Notes under the pieces: generated by a model
Seen by the model: the letters and a program-made list of their open reading frames with translations, nothing else
The model's database searches: none
What the model was told of the DNA's origin: nothing
DNA from: Spirabiliibacterium pneumoniae
GTDB lineage: Bacteria > Pseudomonadota > Gammaproteobacteria > Enterobacterales > Pasteurellaceae
Direction of reading: 5' to 3'
Length of the DNA: 64,000 bases
Assembly (NCBI RefSeq): GCF_014884995.1
Contig: NZ_JABMII010000001.1
Span: forward strand, 124,001 to 188,000
Program-made: the position numbers and the translations under genes
Shown here: positions 19,410-28,685 of the stretch, piece by piece
Numbering within the stretch: the stretch's first letter is position 1
Layout: each line of letters opens with the position of its first letter

Positions 19410-20919
19410 CGCTTGCCTCCATTGGTCGCACCATCGATTCAATAAAGGCAATCTCTTGCTCAGTTAAGCCATATTTTTGATACAGTTTTTCATCAGACCA
19501 AGGCTGGGAAAAGTCTTGCATAGGGACGAGTTGATAGACTTTTTGTGTACCATGCTGAGTATTTTTTAATAAAAAAACCATAAAACGGAAAAAACGAGTT
19601 TTAATGTATGAAATAGCATTTTTTGCGCTATACTCATCATCAAATGGACCTATCAACAAATAAGTTTCTGAACAGCAGGTATTCGGTTCACCTAAAAATG
19701 GCTTATTGATAATTTGTGAAGGAAACGTACTCCCCATACCGTAGGCTTCTGAAATATAAACTTTATACTTATCTATCCATTCTTTATTTTGTTTAACTTC
19801 ATCTCGACTAATATAGTTCATCGACTTATTCACATAAATCTTCACAGTATTATGTTTACTTTTAATATAACCTCTAAAATTAGTCGGAAAACCAAAAGGC
19901 TTTCTTGGACTAACTAATTTGCTAAAGGATTTTTCCTCTAAAGCTGATATCTTATTGAGGATTCCAATGGCATTATTATCCCGAATAAAAAAATCCAGCT
20001 CTTGCTCCTTTAATGGGCGCTTTAGGCGAGAAACACATTTTCCTTGTCCATAATTTGACACTTCACAATCACTTTGATACCCCTTTTTCCGCAGGAAATA
20101 ACACACCCCCCCTTCAATTTGAACACCTGAAAAGCAATCACTTGAGTTTGGAAAGTCGTGCAATTCACAAATATCGCGATCAGCAAGCATCGCCGCTCGA
20201 AAATCATCTAATCCCTTGCCGCCAGAATACCAACGTGCAGGAATAATCATGATTAAGTAGTCAGGGTTGAGTTTTTTCGCCTGTTCAACAAATAAGTGAT
20301 AAATTGGCTTTGCGCTCGCTTGTGCGCCGCCATCACTGAGTTGATAAGGCGGATTGCCAATAATAACGTCAAATTTCATGCTGTTTAATTTCTCAAAAAG
20401 TGCGATCGGGTTGTGAATAAAATTGTAGGCGTGGCTTTCTCGGTTTTCGCCGCGGTCAAACACGGCTTGGCTTGCGCCACAGTGGCGGCATTTGCCATCG
20501 ACCCACTCATGCGCAATAGCACGATAAAAAATATTCCCGTGTTCATCATCAAACACTTGGCATTGAGAAAACGCATTGTTCGCGGTGCGAGAACAATAAA
20601 GGCTGCGGCGGCTTAACAGTGCGGTCAGCTCGGTAATGCCAATGCCGAATAATTGGTGGGTGTAAATATGGTTAAGCCGTGCTTGTAGATCGGGAAAGTG
20701 CGGTTGCAACCCCACAATCAGCCGTTTGGCAATTTCACGCAAAAATACACCCGATTTGGTGGCTGGGTCTAAAAACGTGCTGTTAGGGTCGCTAAATAGC
20801 GATTGTGGTAGCCGATCGAGCATTTGGTTGACCACACTTGGGGGCGTGAACACCTCATCGTTAGACAGGCTCGCCAAGCACGAAAGCACATCAGGATTAT
20901 GGTTCAATAGGGTAGGCAT
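19402..20919 (-). CDS. Eco57I-like N6-adenine methyltransferase subunit with NPPY motif
   Basis: The 505-residue protein has FTPPSVVNQMLDRLP, an altered SAM-binding motif I (FLDPATKSGVFLREIAKRL instead of a canonical D/E-P-x-C-G-x-G), and the catalytic motif IV as DVIIGNPPYQLSDGG near residue 175. A CRHCG knuckle followed by ESHAYNFIH sits between them. The C-terminal half (from about residue 290) is visibly more AT-rich at DNA level and probably holds the target-recognition domain. The start at 20919 has GGAG upstream and overlaps the preceding gene by 23 bp. It likely supplies target recognition and catalysis for the modification activity; the partner gene carries the canonical motif I. Confidence 0.82.
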   Translation of the reverse strand: MPTLLNHNPDVLSCLASLSNDEVFTPPSVVNQMLDRLPQSLFSDPNSTFLDPATKSGVFLREIAKRLIVGLQPHFPDLQARLNHIYTHQLFGIGITELTALLSRRSLYCSRTANNAFSQCQVFDDEHGNIFYRAIAHEWVDGKCRHCGASQAVFDRGENRESHAYNFIHNPIALFEKLNSMKFDVIIGNPPYQLSDGGAQASAKPIYHLFVEQAKKLNPDYLIMIIPARWYSGGKGLDDFRAAMLADRDICELHDFPNSSDCFSGVQIEGGVCYFLRKKGYQSDCEVSNYGQGKCVSRLKRPLKEQELDFFIRDNNAIGILNKISALEEKSFSKLVSPRKPFGFPTNFRGYIKSKHNTVKIYVNKSMNYISRDEVKQNKEWIDKYKVYISEAYGMGSTFPSQIINKPFLGEPNTCCSETYLLIGPFDDEYSAKNAISYIKTRFFRFMVFLLKNTQHGTQKVYQLVPMQDFSQPWSDEKLYQKYGLTEQEIAFIESMVRPMEASDE

Positions 20920-21712
20920 CGGCTATCTCCAAATAGTGTGTCGGTGGGTATTGAAAAAACGAGCGAGAAGGGTCATCGTCTTGCACCACAGCTTCATCAG
21001 AAAACAAATCTGCCTGACGGTTTTGGCGTGATGGCGTTAAAGCGGACTTTTGCGCTTTTTTACCGCACTTTTGCCCGCCGTGGTTGACGAGGCGGTCAAA
21101 TAAATAATCGTGTCGCTTCAGTAAGTTATCGCTCACAAATGACCAATGCGGGAAAATAATCGCCTCTTGGGCAAGGGCTTTGAGTGAGGGTGGCAAGGAT
21201 TCTGGCAACGTGAACTGGGTTTTGGCCGTCATCTCAAGGGCATCACCATGCACAATATTCAATGTCAAAATATAGTGAATGGTGCGTAAAAAGCGGGGCT
21301 TGGCATGGCGTTTAAACAAAGTGCGGTACTCACGCTCCACCAACTCAAACAAGCGTGTGCGGCACTGTTCAACATTGTCTGGCAGCAGCTCAATGCCATA
21401 AATGGAGCCAACTGCGCTGACCGCATTACGTTCGTATTCCACTTGGCTGCGTTTATATGCCTTGCGCACCACCGCCAGTTTTCGCCGTAAAATTTCAAGC
21501 AGAAAATTGCCCGTACCGCACGCTGGCTCAAGAAATCGGCTGGTGATCCGCTCACATTGATCGGAAACCAAATCCAGCATGGCATTCACCTCTTGGGGGC
21601 GTGTGTACACCTCACCATGATCTGCCACTCTTTTTTTGGAAACTATTTGCTTTTCAGTTATCACTACAAGTCTTTTTAATAAGGCTATTTCATAGTAACT
21701 ATTTTTGATCAT
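20897..21712 (-). CDS. Small methyltransferase-like subunit with canonical SAM motif I but no NPPY
   Basis: The 271-residue protein contains KKRVADHGEVYTRPQEVNAMLDLV and a textbook N6-adenine methyltransferase motif I, FLEPACGTGNFLLEIL. The next family elements, YGIELLPDNVEQCRTRL (motif II/III region) and NIVHGDALEM, are present. No NPPY/DPPY catalytic motif is visible. The C-terminus holds IIFPHWSFVSDNLLKRHDYLF and a charged tail. As the first gene of the operon it may pair with the NPPY-bearing neighbour. The start at 21712 lacks a clear ribosome site; a GTG about 17 codons in is an alternative. Function is inferred from motifs only. Confidence 0.75.
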   Translation of the reverse strand: MIKNSYYEIALLKRLVVITEKQIVSKKRVADHGEVYTRPQEVNAMLDLVSDQCERITSRFLEPACGTGNFLLEILRRKLAVVRKAYKRSQVEYERNAVSAVGSIYGIELLPDNVEQCRTRLFELVEREYRTLFKRHAKPRFLRTIHYILTLNIVHGDALEMTAKTQFTLPESLPPSLKALAQEAIIFPHWSFVSDNLLKRHDYLFDRLVNHGGQKCGKKAQKSALTPSRQNRQADLFSDEAVVQDDDPSRSFFQYPPTHYLEIADAYPIEP

Positions 21713-21725
21713 TATTTAACTTTTG

Positions 21726-21739
21726 TAAAACTGGTTTTA
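21726..21739. promoter_or_regulatory. Palindrome in the divergent defence-operon promoter region
   Basis: TAAAAC-TG-GTTTTA is a perfect inverted repeat, located 14 bp from the start of the methyltransferase-like operon. It may bind the adjacent HTH protein. This is inferred from position and symmetry. Confidence 0.4.
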
Positions 21740-21758
21740 TCTTTTTTTACTAACAGTG

Positions 21759-21774
21759 ATAGCGTGAGCGCTAT
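21759..21774. promoter_or_regulatory. Palindrome overlapping the HTH regulator start codon
   Basis: ATAGCG-TGAG-CGCTAT is a perfect 6-bp inverted repeat that includes the first bases of the ATG at 21773. It could be an operator for autoregulation or an RNA hairpin masking translation start. Confidence 0.45.
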
Positions 21775-22195
21775 GAATGATAAGAGCCGATTTTCAGCAC
21801 GTTTAATCAAAGCGTTGACCGACAAAGGATATGACGCTACGCCTGCCGTACTCGAAAGAGAATTTAATTTACGAAATCACGGGGAAACCGTGACACCGCA
21901 GGCTGTCCGCAAATGGCTATGTGGGAAATCAATTCCACGCCTTGCTAACTTACGCTTGCTCAGCGCTTGGCTTGAAGTGGATATGCTGGAATTTGTCTCG
22001 CTTGAAAAGCTGAAAAAATTAGAACTCGGTGAAATGAGACGTAATCGCCATCTTTATGTGTGGGAAAACGCCCTCAGTGCAAAAGAGAAGGAACTTTTTG
22101 CATGTTTTATGGAACTACCTGATGCACAAAAAAATACGGTGAGTGATGTTATCCTCGCCTTACACAAAACGCATGTTATTCCATCAAAAACATAA
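21773..22195 (+). CDS. HTH transcriptional regulator divergent from the defence operon
   Basis: The roughly 140-residue protein is divergent from the methyltransferase/helicase operon. Its N-terminal half fits an XRE/lambda-repressor-like helix-turn-helix (FSARLIKALTDKGYDATPAVLEREFN, then VTPQAVRKWLCGKSIPRLANLRLLSAWLEV). The C-terminal half is helical without an identifiable ligand domain. Position and type suggest a controller of the restriction-modification genes, as C proteins do elsewhere. I use the ATG at 21773; a GTG at 21764 in the same frame adds three residues. The start lies in a palindrome. Confidence 0.75.
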   Translation: MNDKSRFSARLIKALTDKGYDATPAVLEREFNLRNHGETVTPQAVRKWLCGKSIPRLANLRLLSAWLEVDMLEFVSLEKLKKLELGEMRRNRHLYVWENALSAKEKELFACFMELPDAQKNTVSDVILALHKTHVIPSKT

Positions 22196-22220
22196 AATGC
22201 AGTTTGGCATTTTTTAACAA

Positions 22221-22246
22221 AAAACCGCACTTTAAAGTGCGGTTTT
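22221..22246. terminator. Perfect 26-bp palindrome from two abutting uptake signals
   Basis: AAAACCGCACTTT and AAAGTGCGGTTTT abut to form a perfect palindrome between the convergent HTH gene and lpdA. The flanking A and T runs support bidirectional intrinsic termination. Confidence 0.85.
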
Positions 22247-22260
22247 GCGTTTAACTTGCA

Positions 22261-23682
22261 TTATTTTTTCTTTTTCGCTTTGGCGTTTGGCAGGTCGGTG
22301 ATAGTCCCTTCAAACACTTCAGCGGCAAGGCCAACAGACTCATGCAAGGTTGGGTGAGCATGGATTGTGAGGGCAAGATCTTCCGCATCACAGCCCATTT
22401 CGATCGCAAGGCCGATTTCGCCCAGCAATTCACCGCCGTTAGTCCCCACAATGGCACCACCGATCACGCGGTGAGATTCTTTGTCGAAAATCAGCTTGGT
22501 CATGCCGTCTGAGCAGTCAGAGGCGATCGCACGGCCTGATGCCGCCCATGGGAATGTAGCCACTTCGTAGTTGATGCCTTCGGCTTTACATTCTTTCTCG
22601 GTTTTGCCCACCCACGCCACTTCAGGCTCGGTGTAGGCAATTGATGGGATAACTTTCGGGTCGAAGTAGTGTTTTTTGCCCGCGATCACTTCCGCTGCCA
22701 CGTGGCCTTCATGCACCCCTTTGTGCGCCAACATTGGTTGGCCAACCACGTCGCCGATGGCGAAGATGTGGTCAACGTTGGTGCGCATTTGTTTGTCAGT
22801 ACGGATAAAGCCACGTTCGTCCACTTCAACGCCTGCGAGGTTGGCATCAATCAATTTGCCGTTTGGTGTACGACCGATAGCAACAAGCACGGCGTCATAG
22901 CGTTTGGTTTCATTGGCTTTGCCTTCCATTGACACATAAATGCCATCTTCTTTGGCTTCCACCGCAGTAACTTTGGTTTCCAACATCAAGTTGAATTTGT
23001 CACTGATGCGCTTAGTGAACACTTTGACGATGTCTTTATCTGCCGCTGGGATCACTTGGTCAAACATTTCTACCACATCAATATTAGAGCCAAGCGCATG
23101 ATACACAGTACCCATTTCAAGGCCGATGATACCACCGCCCATGATGAGCAAGTTTTCAGGCACTTCTTTAAGCTCTAATGCGTCGGTTGAATCCCAAATG
23201 CGTGGGTCTTCGTGTGGGATAAATGGCAATTGAATTGGGCGAGAACCTGCGGCAATAATCGCGTTGTCAAATTTGATGGTGACATCTTCTTTTTCGCCTG
23301 CCACAATAATGGTGTTCGGGCCTGAGAATTTACCGTAGCCATTGACCACTTGCACTTTACGCATTTTCGCCATGCCCGCCAAACCGCCTGTTAGTTGGCT
23401 GATGACTTTTTCTTTCCAGCCGCGGATTTTTTCAACGTCAGTTTTTGGCTCACCGAAAACGATACCGTGTTGTGCCAGCGCTTTGGCCTCTTCAATCACT
23501 TTCGCCACATGCAATAAGGCTTTTGATGGAATACAGCCAACGTTCAAACAAACACCACCCAGTGTTGAATAACGTTCAACAATTACGGTTTCCAAGCCTA
23601 AATCGGCGCAACGAAATGCTGCAGAATACCCCGCAGGACCTGCACCTAAAACAACCACTTGGGTTTTAATCTCTTTACTCAT
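22261..23682 (-). CDS. lpdA: Dihydrolipoyl dehydrogenase LpdA (E3)
   Basis: E3 reoxidises dihydrolipoyl groups of pyruvate and other 2-oxoacid dehydrogenases using FAD and NAD. The 473 residues begin MSKEIKTQVVVLGAGPAGYSAAFRCADLG (FAD-binding GxGxxG), then the redox disulfide GGVCLNVGCIPSK. The NAD-binding GGGIIGLEMG and the catalytic HAHPTLHE near the C-terminus are visible. The ATG at 23682 follows AAGGGG and matches E. coli Lpd; an in-frame ATG at 23709 is rejected. It is the last gene of aceE-aceF-lpdA. Confidence 0.97.
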   Translation of the reverse strand: MSKEIKTQVVVLGAGPAGYSAAFRCADLGLETVIVERYSTLGGVCLNVGCIPSKALLHVAKVIEEAKALAQHGIVFGEPKTDVEKIRGWKEKVISQLTGGLAGMAKMRKVQVVNGYGKFSGPNTIIVAGEKEDVTIKFDNAIIAAGSRPIQLPFIPHEDPRIWDSTDALELKEVPENLLIMGGGIIGLEMGTVYHALGSNIDVVEMFDQVIPAADKDIVKVFTKRISDKFNLMLETKVTAVEAKEDGIYVSMEGKANETKRYDAVLVAIGRTPNGKLIDANLAGVEVDERGFIRTDKQMRTNVDHIFAIGDVVGQPMLAHKGVHEGHVAAEVIAGKKHYFDPKVIPSIAYTEPEVAWVGKTEKECKAEGINYEVATFPWAASGRAIASDCSDGMTKLIFDKESHRVIGGAIVGTNGGELLGEIGLAIEMGCDAEDLALTIHAHPTLHESVGLAAEVFEGTITDLPNAKAKKKK

Positions 23683-23722
23683 AATTTCCCCTTTTGTGTG
23701 CAACCGCACTTTGGTTCATTAT

Positions 23723-23742
23723 CCCACGCCCGAAAGCGTGGG
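23723..23742 (-). other. Intercistronic hairpin between aceF and lpdA
   Basis: CCCACGC and GCGTGGG form a 7-bp GC-rich stem with a CGAAA-type loop in the 71-bp gap. No T tract follows, so it is more likely an mRNA stability or attenuation element than a full terminator. An uptake signal lies beside it. Confidence 0.5.
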
Positions 23743-23753
23743 CTGGATTTCGA

Positions 23754-25637
23754 TTACATGACTAAGCGACGAAGATCTGCCAATACGCTGCCAATGTAGC
23801 TAATGAAACGCGCACCGTCAGCGCCGTCGATCACGCGGTGGTCAAACGATAATGACAATGGCAGCATCAAGCGCGGTGTAAACTCTTTACCATTCCACAC
23901 TGGCGCCATGTCGGATTTAGATACCCCAAGAATCGCCACTTCAGGTGCGTTCACAATTGGCGCAAAGTGGGTTGTACCTAAGCCACCGAGGCTTGAAATG
24001 GTGAAACAGCCACCTTGCATATCGCTGGCGGTCAGTTTGCCTTCGCGTGCTTTTTTAGAGACTTCCATCAACTCACGAGAAAGCTCAATAATGCCTTTTT
24101 TGTTGACATCTTTAAACACTGGCACCACAAGACCATTTGGTGTATCCACCGCCACACCGATGTTGATGTATTTTTTCAGTGTCAAACGTTGGCCGTCTTC
24201 TGAAATGGAGCTGTTAAAGCGTGGGTAGGCCTCAAGTGCTTTAGCAGCGGCTTTCATAATGAACACCACAGGAGTGATTTTCACGCCCCATTTTTGTTTT
24301 TCAGACAGTACGTTTTGCTCTTTGCGGAACGCTTCCAGCTCAGTGATGTCAGCACGGTCAAAATGCGTAACGTGTGGGATCATCACCCAGTTGCGATGAA
24401 GATTTGCACCCGAGATTTTGTTGATGCGAGTTAATTCAACTTCTTCGACTTCACCAAATTTGCTGAAGTCCACTTTTGGCCATGGTAACAAGCCTAAGCC
24501 TGCGCCATTCGCTACACCGCTTGATGCGGCAGGCGCTTGGCCAGATTCCACTTGTTTGATGATGTTTTTAACGTAGTTTTGTACGTCTTCTTTCAAGATA
24601 CGGCCTTTGCGACCGGTGCCTTTCACTTTATCAAGGTTGACACCAAACTCGCGTGCTAAACGGCGCACAACAGGGGTTGCGTGAGCAAATGTCGCACTTT
24701 CTACCACTTCTTGTTGTGAGCTGACCGCACTTTCATTTTTCGCAGTAGACGCTGGCGCTTTTTCTTCCGTTTTTGCTTCGGTTTTTGCTGGCGCTTGCGC
24801 AGGCGCAGCTCCTGCCACTTCAAAGCGCATAATTAGACTGCCAGTTGCGACTTTGTCGCCATCTTTCACCAAGATTTCTTTCACCACACCGGCAAATGGT
24901 GCTGGCACTTCCATCGAGGCTTTATCGCCTTCAACAGTGATCAGTGATTGCTCTTCGCTGACGCTATCACCGACAGATACCATGATTTCAGTTACATTAA
25001 CTTCGTCACCGCCAATATCTGGCACGTTGACATCAACCACGCCACCTGCAGCTGGTGCTGAGGCTTCGGCAGTGCTTTCTGCAACCGCACTTTCACCGCC
25101 TTCGCTGGTTTCAAAGCGCATAATCAAGCTGCCAGTAGACACTTTGTCGCCGCTTTTGATTAAGATTTCTTTCACCACACCCGCAAATGGCGCTGGCACT
25201 TCCATTGAGGCTTTGTCGCCTTCAACGGTGATGAGTGACTGCTCTGCTTCTACTTTATCACCCACAGCCACCATGATTTCGGTTACGTTAACTTCATCGC
25301 CACCGATATCAGGCACGTTGACATCCACAACCGCACTTTGAGCGGCTTGTGTAGGTTTCTCGGCTGGTTTTTCTTCAGCTTTAGCAGGCGCAGCCTCTGC
25401 TGCGCCCTCGGCTTCGAGCACCATCATTGGGCTGCCAGTAGACACTTTATCGCCTTCTTTTACTAGCAACTCTTTCACCACGCCAGCTTCTGGCGATGGC
25501 ACTTCCATTGAGGCTTTGTCGCCCTCAACATTGATAATGCTTTGGTCAACATCAACTTTATCGCCTACTTTTACCATCACTTCTGTTACGGTGACTTCGT
25601 CGCCACCGATATCAGGTACTTGAATTTGTTTAGACAT
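23754..25637 (-). CDS. aceF: Pyruvate dehydrogenase E2, dihydrolipoamide acetyltransferase AceF
   Basis: AceF forms the core of the pyruvate dehydrogenase complex and carries acetyl groups on lipoyl arms. The 627 residues contain three lipoyl domains, each with the lipoylated lysine in GDKASMEVP (first at K41), joined by Ala/Pro/Glu-rich linkers. A peripheral subunit-binding domain ([24 protein letters not shown], about 325-360) and the catalytic domain with [15 protein letters not shown] near the C-terminus follow. Every linker carries an uptake signal read as SAV. The lipoyl groups are made by LipA and LipB, also encoded here. Confidence 0.97.
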   Translation of the reverse strand: MSKQIQVPDIGGDEVTVTEVMVKVGDKVDVDQSIINVEGDKASMEVPSPEAGVVKELLVKEGDKVSTGSPMMVLEAEGAAEAAPAKAEEKPAEKPTQAAQSAVVDVNVPDIGGDEVNVTEIMVAVGDKVEAEQSLITVEGDKASMEVPAPFAGVVKEILIKSGDKVSTGSLIMRFETSEGGESAVAESTAEASAPAAGGVVDVNVPDIGGDEVNVTEIMVSVGDSVSEEQSLITVEGDKASMEVPAPFAGVVKEILVKDGDKVATGSLIMRFEVAGAAPAQAPAKTEAKTEEKAPASTAKNESAVSSQQEVVESATFAHATPVVRRLAREFGVNLDKVKGTGRKGRILKEDVQNYVKNIIKQVESGQAPAASSGVANGAGLGLLPWPKVDFSKFGEVEEVELTRINKISGANLHRNWVMIPHVTHFDRADITELEAFRKEQNVLSEKQKWGVKITPVVFIMKAAAKALEAYPRFNSSISEDGQRLTLKKYINIGVAVDTPNGLVVPVFKDVNKKGIIELSRELMEVSKKAREGKLTASDMQGGCFTISSLGGLGTTHFAPIVNAPEVAILGVSKSDMAPVWNGKEFTPRLMLPLSLSFDHRVIDGADGARFISYIGSVLADLRRLVM

Positions 25638-25660
25638 ACTATTTCCTTATTCTTAACTGA

Positions 25661-28324
25661 TTATGCGTATAGTGGATTGATTTTATCCGCATCAATACCA
25701 TATTTCGCAATCGCATCAGCAACCACTTTCTTATCAATATCACCTTTCGCTGCCAATTCGGTCAATGCTGCCACCACAACATAGTGCGCATTCACCTCAA
25801 AGTGTTCACGCAAGTTCTCACGGCTGTCGGAACGACCAAAACCATCAGTGCCCAGCACGCGATAGCTTGAGGCAGGTACAAATGGATGCACTTGTTCAGC
25901 ATATAATTTGATGTAATCTGTCGCTGCCACCGCTGGTGCATCGTTCATCACTTGCGCAATATACGGCACACGGGCTTTGTCAGTTGGATGCAACATATTG
26001 TAACGTTCGGCATCCGCACCTTCACGTGCCAATTCTGTAAATGAAGTCACGCTGTAAACATCAGATGTCACACCAAAGTCATCGGCCAAGAGCTTAGCGG
26101 CTTCACGCACATGGCGTAAAATCGCACCAGAGCCGAGTAATTGCACCTTGCCTTTGCCTTGACCATTGACGGTCTCAAATTTGTAGATACCTTTGCGGAT
26201 ACCTTCTTCCGCACCTTTTGGCATGGCTGGTTGGTCGTAGGTTTCGTTCAAGGTGGTGATGTAGTAGTACACGTTTTCTTGGTCTGGACCATACATACGA
26301 CGCACACCATCTTGGATAATCACTGCCACTTCAAAAGCAAATGCTGGGTCATAAGACACACAGTTTGGAATCACCGCAGATTGAATGTGGCTGTGGCCAT
26401 CTTCGTGTTGTAAACCTTCACCATTTAAGGTTGTACGTCCTGATGTGCCACCGATCATAAAGCCGCGTGCTTGTTGATCACCTGCTGCCCACATTAAATC
26501 ACCCACACGTTGGAAACCAAACATAGAGTAATAAACAAAGAATGGGATCATTGGCACGTTGTTGGTGCTGTAAGAGGTCGCTGCCGCCAACCATGATGCA
26601 GTTGCACCTTGCTCGTTGATGCCTTCTTGCAGCACTTGGCCGTCCACTGCTTCACGATAATAGGCCACTTGTTCACGATCTTGTGGGGTGTAGTTTTGAC
26701 CATGTGGGTTGTAAATACCGATTTGGCGGAATAAACCTTCCATACCAAAAGTACGGGCTTCGTCGGCAATGATTGGCACAATGTGTTTACCCACTGATTT
26801 ATTTTTCAATAACACGTTCAATGAACGCACAAACGCCATGGTGGTTGAAATTGGGCGGTTTTGCGCTTCAAACAGTTGTGAAAAGTCTTCCAGCGGTGGC
26901 ACGTCAAGCTCTGTGGTGAAACGGCGCGCACGAGTTGGTAAGTAGCCATTGAGTGCTTGGCGACGCTCGTGGAGATATTTGTACTCGTCTGAGCCTTCTT
27001 CAAATTTGATGTATGGCAATTTCTCAATATTCTCATCACTGACTGGGATTGAGAAATAATCACGCACATGACGCACGCCAGACATATCCATTTTTTTCAC
27101 TTGGTGAGCAATATTTTTACCTTCGGCAGCTTCACCCATGCCGTAGCCTTTAATAGTTTTCACTAAAAGCACAACCGGTTTGCCTTTCACTTGTTTCGCT
27201 TTGTTAAACGCCGCGAACACTTTAATTGGGTCATGGCCACCACGGTTTAATGCCCAAATTTCATCATCGGTCATATCCGCAACCAATGCCGCCGTTTCAG
27301 GGTAACGGCCAAAGAAATGTTCACGCACATAGGCGCCATCTTTAGATTTCATGGTTTGATAGTCGCCGTCCACCACTTCGGTCATCAGTTGTAGCAATTT
27401 GCCTGAGGTATCGCGTTGCAATAGGCGATCCCAACGGCGGCCCCAAATGACTTTGATCACTTCCCAGCCACAGCCTGTGAATTGACCTTCTAACTCTTGA
27501 ATAATTTTGCTGTTACCTGTGACTGGCCCATCAAGACGTTGCAAGTTACAGTTGATCACGAATACCAAATTGTCTAGTTTCTCGCGTGCCGCAAACGCCA
27601 ACGCACCACGTGATTCGACTTCGTCCATTTCACCATCACCTAAGAAGGCGTAAACAGTTTGATCAGAGGTGTCTTTCAAGCCACGGTGTTCAAGGTATTT
27701 CAAGAAACGCGCTTGATAAATGGCATTCAATGGCCCTAAGCCCATAGATACGGTTGGGAATTGCCAAAATTCTGGCATTAATTTTGGATGCGGGTAGGAA
27801 GATAAACCATGACCATGCACCTCTTGACGGAAGTTATCCAATTGTTCTTCGCTTAAGCGGCCTTCAAGGAAAGCGCGAGCATAAATTCCTGGAGAAATAT
27901 GACCTTGGAAGAAGACTAAATCCCCCCCACTTTGTTCTGTACGAGCTTTGAAGAAATGGTTAAAACACACTTCATACATGGTTGCGGCAGACTGGAATGA
28001 CGCCATGTGACCGCCGAGTTCTAGGTCTTTTTTCGAGGCGCGCAACACCATCATAATAGCATTCCAGCGAATAGCGCCACGGATACGACGCTCAATGTCT
28101 AAATTACCTGGATAATTAGGTTCATCAGCGGTTGGAATGGTGTTGACATAGTCAGTGGTGGTGCCAGTTGGCAAGGAAACATTGTTAGCGCGTGCACGCT
28201 GCATTAATTGCTCAATAATAAACTGTGCACGTTCAACGCCTTCTTCACGGATCACGGAATCGATGGCTAATAGCCAATCATTTGTTTCCGCTGTATCCAC
28301 GTCATTTTTAACCATATCGGACAT
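25661..28324 (-). CDS. aceE: Pyruvate dehydrogenase E1 component AceE
   Basis: AceE is the homodimeric thiamine-diphosphate enzyme that decarboxylates pyruvate. The 887 residues match E. coli AceE (887). Visible landmarks are the N-terminal NDWLLAIDSVIREEGVERAQF, the TPP-binding motif from GDGEMDE to NCNLQRLDGPV and GGTSGRTTLNGEGLQHEDGHSH. The gene is first in the operon. Its cofactor is imported by ThiBPQ, encoded nearby. The start is given at 28324 (MSDMVKND); an ATG three codons in is possible. Confidence 0.97.
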   Translation of the reverse strand: MSDMVKNDVDTAETNDWLLAIDSVIREEGVERAQFIIEQLMQRARANNVSLPTGTTTDYVNTIPTADEPNYPGNLDIERRIRGAIRWNAIMMVLRASKKDLELGGHMASFQSAATMYEVCFNHFFKARTEQSGGDLVFFQGHISPGIYARAFLEGRLSEEQLDNFRQEVHGHGLSSYPHPKLMPEFWQFPTVSMGLGPLNAIYQARFLKYLEHRGLKDTSDQTVYAFLGDGEMDEVESRGALAFAAREKLDNLVFVINCNLQRLDGPVTGNSKIIQELEGQFTGCGWEVIKVIWGRRWDRLLQRDTSGKLLQLMTEVVDGDYQTMKSKDGAYVREHFFGRYPETAALVADMTDDEIWALNRGGHDPIKVFAAFNKAKQVKGKPVVLLVKTIKGYGMGEAAEGKNIAHQVKKMDMSGVRHVRDYFSIPVSDENIEKLPYIKFEEGSDEYKYLHERRQALNGYLPTRARRFTTELDVPPLEDFSQLFEAQNRPISTTMAFVRSLNVLLKNKSVGKHIVPIIADEARTFGMEGLFRQIGIYNPHGQNYTPQDREQVAYYREAVDGQVLQEGINEQGATASWLAAATSYSTNNVPMIPFFVYYSMFGFQRVGDLMWAAGDQQARGFMIGGTSGRTTLNGEGLQHEDGHSHIQSAVIPNCVSYDPAFAFEVAVIIQDGVRRMYGPDQENVYYYITTLNETYDQPAMPKGAEEGIRKGIYKFETVNGQGKGKVQLLGSGAILRHVREAAKLLADDFGVTSDVYSVTSFTELAREGADAERYNMLHPTDKARVPYIAQVMNDAPAVAATDYIKLYAEQVHPFVPASSYRVLGTDGFGRSDSRENLREHFEVNAHYVVVAALTELAAKGDIDKKVVADAIAKYGIDADKINPLYA

Positions 28325-28685
28325 AGTATTTCCTTTTTGTTGTTCAAAAGTGCGGTCAAGCCACAGATTTGATGATCACTTACACGAAAAGCAGATTTAT
28401 TTTTTTCCATAAAATAAATATTAATGGTTTGTAATAAAAATGCTAAAAATTATCTTGTTTAATATAGCCTAAATTTGCAAAAAAATTAATCCCTATCTGT
28501 AAAATATCCGCCATTTACTCAACTTTTTTTGTAAAAAATTACCAATTTTGATAATTTCAAGTGCCAAGACCGCACTTTGCATTTTTCCCTGTGCAAATTC
28601 ATAGCCTTTTGGCGAAAAATTCTCTAAAATAGCGCGTTTAATTTTCAAGCAGCACAAAAGTGCGGTTTTTTCTGTGGGATACAAG
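28325..28685. other. AT-rich divergent intergenic region between aceE and rimO
   Basis: This 361-bp region holds no credible gene. It is markedly A+T-rich. It contains uptake signals near 28350, 28570 and 28660 and a possible aceE -10 (TATATT on the minus strand, with GGC before it) near 28463. No PdhR-type operator was recognised. Promoters for both genes must lie here. Confidence 0.5.
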
